Assembly (NCBI GenBank): GCA_012728275.1
Contig: JAAYFK010000052.1
Span: 42,202 to 106,201, forward strand
DNA length: 64,000 bases
Reading direction: 5' to 3'
From: Clostridiaceae bacterium
Lineage (GTDB): Bacteria; Bacillota; Clostridia; Saccharofermentanales; Saccharofermentanaceae
Shown: piece by piece, positions 61,601 through 64,000 of the stretch
How positions within the stretch are numbered: position 1 is the first letter of the stretch
Layout: each line of letters begins with the position of its first letter
The notes under the pieces: generated by a model
What the model saw: only the letters and a program-made list of their open reading frames with translations
Database searches by the model: none
Told to the model about the DNA's origin: nothing
Position numbers and translations under genes: made by a program

Positions 61601-62155
61601 AATCTTCTGAATTTCGTGTGATGTGCGGAATCCATCGAAGAAGTGTAGGAATGGAACGTTGCTCTTAATTGTTGAAAGGTGTGCAACTGCAGCCAAGTCA
61701 GCAACCTCTTGAACAGAGTTGGAGCAAAGCATAGCAAAACCAGTCTGACGACAAGCCATAACGTCTGCATGATCGCCAAAGATATTCAAAGCATGTGCAG
61801 CAAGAGCTCTTGCAGACACGTGGAATACACATGGAAGAAGCTCACCAGAAATTTTGTACATATTAGGGATCATTAATAGAAGTCCCTGAGAAGCTGTATA
61901 AGTTGTTGTAAGTGCACCAGTTGCTAGAGAACCGTGTACAGCACCAGCAGCTCCTCCCTCAGATTGCATCTCAACGACATTAACTGTCTGTCCAAAGATG
62001 TTTTTTCTTCCTTCCTGAGCCCACTGATCAGTGTAGTCAGCCATAGGTGATGACGGAGTGATTGGGAATATCGCAGCATTCTCTGTGAAAGCATATGATG
62101 TATATGCAGCAGCGGTATTACCGTCCATGGTCATTTTCTTAAGTTCACGTGCCAT
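58625..62155 (-). CDS. nifJ: Pyruvate:ferredoxin (flavodoxin) oxidoreductase
   Basis: A 1176-residue single-chain PFOR of normal length, converting pyruvate and CoA to acetyl-CoA, CO2 and reduced ferredoxin. In order it shows the N-terminal [20 protein letters not shown] pyrimidine-binding region, a transketolase-C-like domain and a ferredoxin domain with two [4Fe-4S] motifs ([14 protein letters not shown] and [14 protein letters not shown]). [12 protein letters not shown] and the thiamine diphosphate motif [20 protein letters not shown] with VYSNTGGQ follow. ATG after AAAGGAGA. Monocistronic; feeds Pta-AckA. Confidence 0.97.
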   Translation of the reverse strand: [1176 protein letters not shown]

Positions 62156-62187
62156 ATAGTATCTCCTTTAAATTAGTATGTGTGAAA

Positions 62188-62215
62188 ATTATCTTTTATA
62201 GACAAAAAACACCAA
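62188..62215 (-). promoter_or_regulatory. Candidate promoter of the PFOR gene
   Basis: Minus-strand TTGGTG (62210-62215), 16-nt spacer, GATAAT (62188-62193). Confidence 0.4.
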
Positions 62216-62234
62216 ATATTATATCACAAATACT

Positions 62235-62280
62235 ATAAAAAAGACGGTTTTCTCTTCAGCAAAGAAGATAAAAAACCGTC
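62235..62280 (-). terminator. Terminator of the VanW-family gene
   Basis: Minus-strand GACGGTTTT...AAAACCGTC stem (62272-62280 with 62243-62251) with an inner TCTTCTTT/AAGAGA helix, followed by TTTTTT. Confidence 0.85.
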
Positions 62281-62326
62281 CAATTTTTATTATGTTTTCT
62301 ATATATCCGATAAAGCGACAAAACAC

Positions 62327-64000
62327 TTATGGCGTACCTGTCAATCCCGGATTAGTCGTCGGCACCAAAGGATCACTTGGTGGCGGAGTAACCGGAACCG
62401 TCGGAGGCGTCTCCGTTGGCGGAGGAGGTGGTGGAGTTGGCGTTGTAACAATACCGGTTACAGGATCAAATGGGGCCTGAGTTCCATCCGGATTCAAGGT
62501 TCCAACCTCTATCTTCTCTCTGATTGTGTAATAGTAACTCATCGCATATTCATTACGAGATATCTCGTTTCCTGCCGCATCATACCAAACCTGATATGAC
62601 TGTGCTGAATATCCATCATGCGGAGGAATCAATTGGTTTGTCTGACCTACAGGTAACGTAGGAGCAGCAACATAAATCGTCTCGCCAGCAGGTGTATGTG
62701 ATACTACTTCGGCTACAAACTCGATGTACTCGCCGTTCTCAAACTGAAGGCCATATATCTGAACTGTTACTTCTAGATTATCATTGTTGTACGTTGCGTG
62801 TATTGCAATTGGATAATCAGAAGTATTTGTGAATGCAAAATCCTCAGAACCCCAGTCAACTGCAGCGTCCGTACCTGCTGGAGCGTAAGAAGATGGCCAC
62901 ATGTGTGGATGACGCTCATCAACTTGAAGGTTAGCCTTAACAACTGATTGATATAGCATAGAGCTTAATTGGCAAATTCCTCCACCGTAAGCCTCTTCAA
63001 GAGTACCACCCTGAATCGTTCCAGCTAATTCATATCCTGACTCAGCTGTTCTCTGACCAACAAATCCATTGAACGAGAAGGATTCTCCAGGCTGAAGAAC
63101 TAGTCCATCAATCTTCTCGCAGGTAATTCTAATATTGTGATTACGATTGTTGTTAGCAGTCGTATGCGAAGAAGATGAAGAAATCATACCAAAATTCGAG
63201 GTATAAAATTCCGTATCTACAGTAGGAGGGGTTATCTCAGCACTTACTTGGATTACGCCTTCATAAACTGCGCTGTCAAGCATTGCCTTAACATCAACGA
63301 TAGCAGATTCGACATCAATCACATATCCATTCTTTGATTCTTCTATCACGAATTGCTCGGTTTCGATGTCAAAACCAGTTATTGAAGCATCTGAAGGAGC
63401 CAAATTCAACGGGTCTAGTACTTCGTGGATAATGGAACTTACACCATCTGTTGACAGAGTGTATGCTGAATGATACTCCATTGGAGTTGCATTCAAGGCT
63501 TGAACAGCGTTGAAGCAATTGATCAATTCTTCGTTTGAAGGATTTTGAGATGTAGGACGGCCATATGCGTATGCTACATCAACAAGTTCTGCCTTGTTGG
63601 ATTGAAGTGGTAGCGACGTGAAATCCAGTGGATATTCTTCGTCTTCAAGAGCAAGAGAAATATCAACTGTGATAGGAACTTCTGGTTCGATATTCGCAAT
63701 CGCTTGTAATGCTTCTGCCTTAGTCATTCCGGATACATCAATACCATCGATTACGATTCCATCGAAGAACACTTCGCTAGCAAGCGCGGTCTTTACATCT
63801 TCGACCTTCATAGTCTTAACTGTTCCATCTGCCATTGTGACGTCAATCTTTGGAGCGAAAACTCCAGCAAAAAACATCACTACTACGATAGTTGCAACAG
63901 CTAATACTGAGCAAACTATCGCAATGATTGTCTTCTTAGTTGGACCCTTATCAGCACTTGATACAGGGGCTTTATCCTTTGAACTTGAAAAAGCCTTTGA
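62327..64000 (-). CDS. VanW-family membrane-anchored protein, N-terminus cut by window edge
   Basis: At least 558 residues; the frame stays open to 64000, so an internal GTG/ATG near 63880 is not the start. The visible part begins with a Ser/Lys-rich cytoplasmic tail and a membrane helix (IIAIVCSVLAVATIVVVMFF). It then has PG-binding-type repeats, the VanW domain (YTSNFGMISSSSSHTTAN, LQPGESFSFNGFVG, YGGGICQLSSMLYQSV, ERHPHMWPSSYAPAGTDAAV), a G5-like part and a Pro/Thr-rich end with six prolines in a row. VanW proteins are cell-wall-associated with undefined activity. Confidence 0.9.
   Translation of the reverse strand, partial: SKAFSSSKDKAPVSSADKGPTKKTIIAIVCSVLAVATIVVVMFFAGVFAPKIDVTMADGTVKTMKVEDVKTALASEVFFDGIVIDGIDVSGMTKAEALQAIANIEPEVPITVDISLALEDEEYPLDFTSLPLQSNKAELVDVAYAYGRPTSQNPSNEELINCFNAVQALNATPMEYHSAYTLSTDGVSSIIHEVLDPLNLAPSDASITGFDIETEQFVIEESKNGYVIDVESAIVDVKAMLDSAVYEGVIQVSAEITPPTVDTEFYTSNFGMISSSSSHTTANNNRNHNIRITCEKIDGLVLQPGESFSFNGFVGQRTAESGYELAGTIQGGTLEEAYGGGICQLSSMLYQSVVKANLQVDERHPHMWPSSYAPAGTDAAVDWGSEDFAFTNTSDYPIAIHATYNNDNLEVTVQIYGLQFENGEYIEFVAEVVSHTPAGETIYVAAPTLPVGQTNQLIPPHDGYSAQSYQVWYDAAGNEISRNEYAMSYYYTIREKIEVGTLNPDGTQAPFDPVTGIVTTPTPPPPPPTETPPTVPVTPPPSDPLVPTTNPGLTGTP

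Noticed and set aside
63880..63880. Internal GTG/ATG as the start of the VanW-family protein
   Set aside because: The frame continues upstream through a membrane helix and Ser/Lys-rich tail to the window edge, so the gene is cut, not short.
1..64000. CRISPR array, insertion sequences or prophage
   Set aside because: No evenly spaced direct repeats, transposase, integrase or phage structural genes were recognised; the gene content looks like ordinary chromosome.

Overview
The window looks like chromosome of a low-G+C, anaerobic, fermentative monoderm of the class Clostridia (Bacillota). The evidence is pyruvate:ferredoxin oxidoreductase, Pta-AckA, a butyrate kinase, HemZ, type II pantothenate kinase, YfhO proteins, DnaD with a DnaC-like loader, strong AGGAGG-type ribosome binding sites, frequent GTG/TTG starts and sigma-A-like promoters. 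No phage, transposase, CRISPR array or rRNA was seen. Both ends cut a gene: a UvrD/PcrA helicase at the left and a VanW-family protein at the right.

Layout. 1-8.3 kb: helicase N-terminus, an ECF transporter S component, the pta-ackA operon with a good promoter, tmcAL, rpsT, a TrmH-family methyltransferase, a small membrane protein and one tRNA-Pro with encoded CCA. 8.3-22.1 kb: a PadR regulator; a tightly overlapping MoxR-DUF58-VWA-VWA-TPR operon; butyrate kinase; a CDP-alcohol phosphatidyltransferase; and a six-gene coaW-DUF1624-DUF3810-hemZ-ABC operon.

22.1-39.3 kb is the most distinctive part, a monoderm type IV pilus locus. On the minus strand run pilB-pilT-pilC-pilM-pilN-pilO and then four prepilin genes. 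Two very short pilins each have their own consensus promoter, and one minor pilin ends in a putative zinc knuckle. The prepilin peptidase diverges from pilB and heads an operon with yebC, an apparent P-loop/Asp23 fusion protein, a DUF6062-like Cys-rich protein and a stand-alone YedF/DsrE-like domain. Opposite this operon are two tandem paralogues of about 590-620 aa. They have pilin-like N-termini without Glu5 and a large C-terminal domain, and are candidates for a pilus tip complex.

39.4-64 kb: a DEDDh exonuclease overlapping two YfhO-type membrane proteins; a lipid kinase with a PrsA/SurA-like foldase; an HtrA protease with a small membrane ORF overlapping its 3' end; YigZ and a Nudix protein with a degenerate Nudix box; a DUF4015 glycoside-hydrolase-like protein whose promoter predicts a leaderless mRNA; serS; rpmB; a dnaD-dnaC-like-acpS operon ending in a probable NlpC/P60 pseudoenzyme; PFOR (nifJ); and the VanW-family protein.

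PFOR, Pta-AckA and Buk together indicate acetyl-CoA-based fermentation with substrate-level phosphorylation at acetyl and butyryl phosphate. Family names come from recognised motifs and were not checked by database search; counts, spacings and alignments were made by eye.
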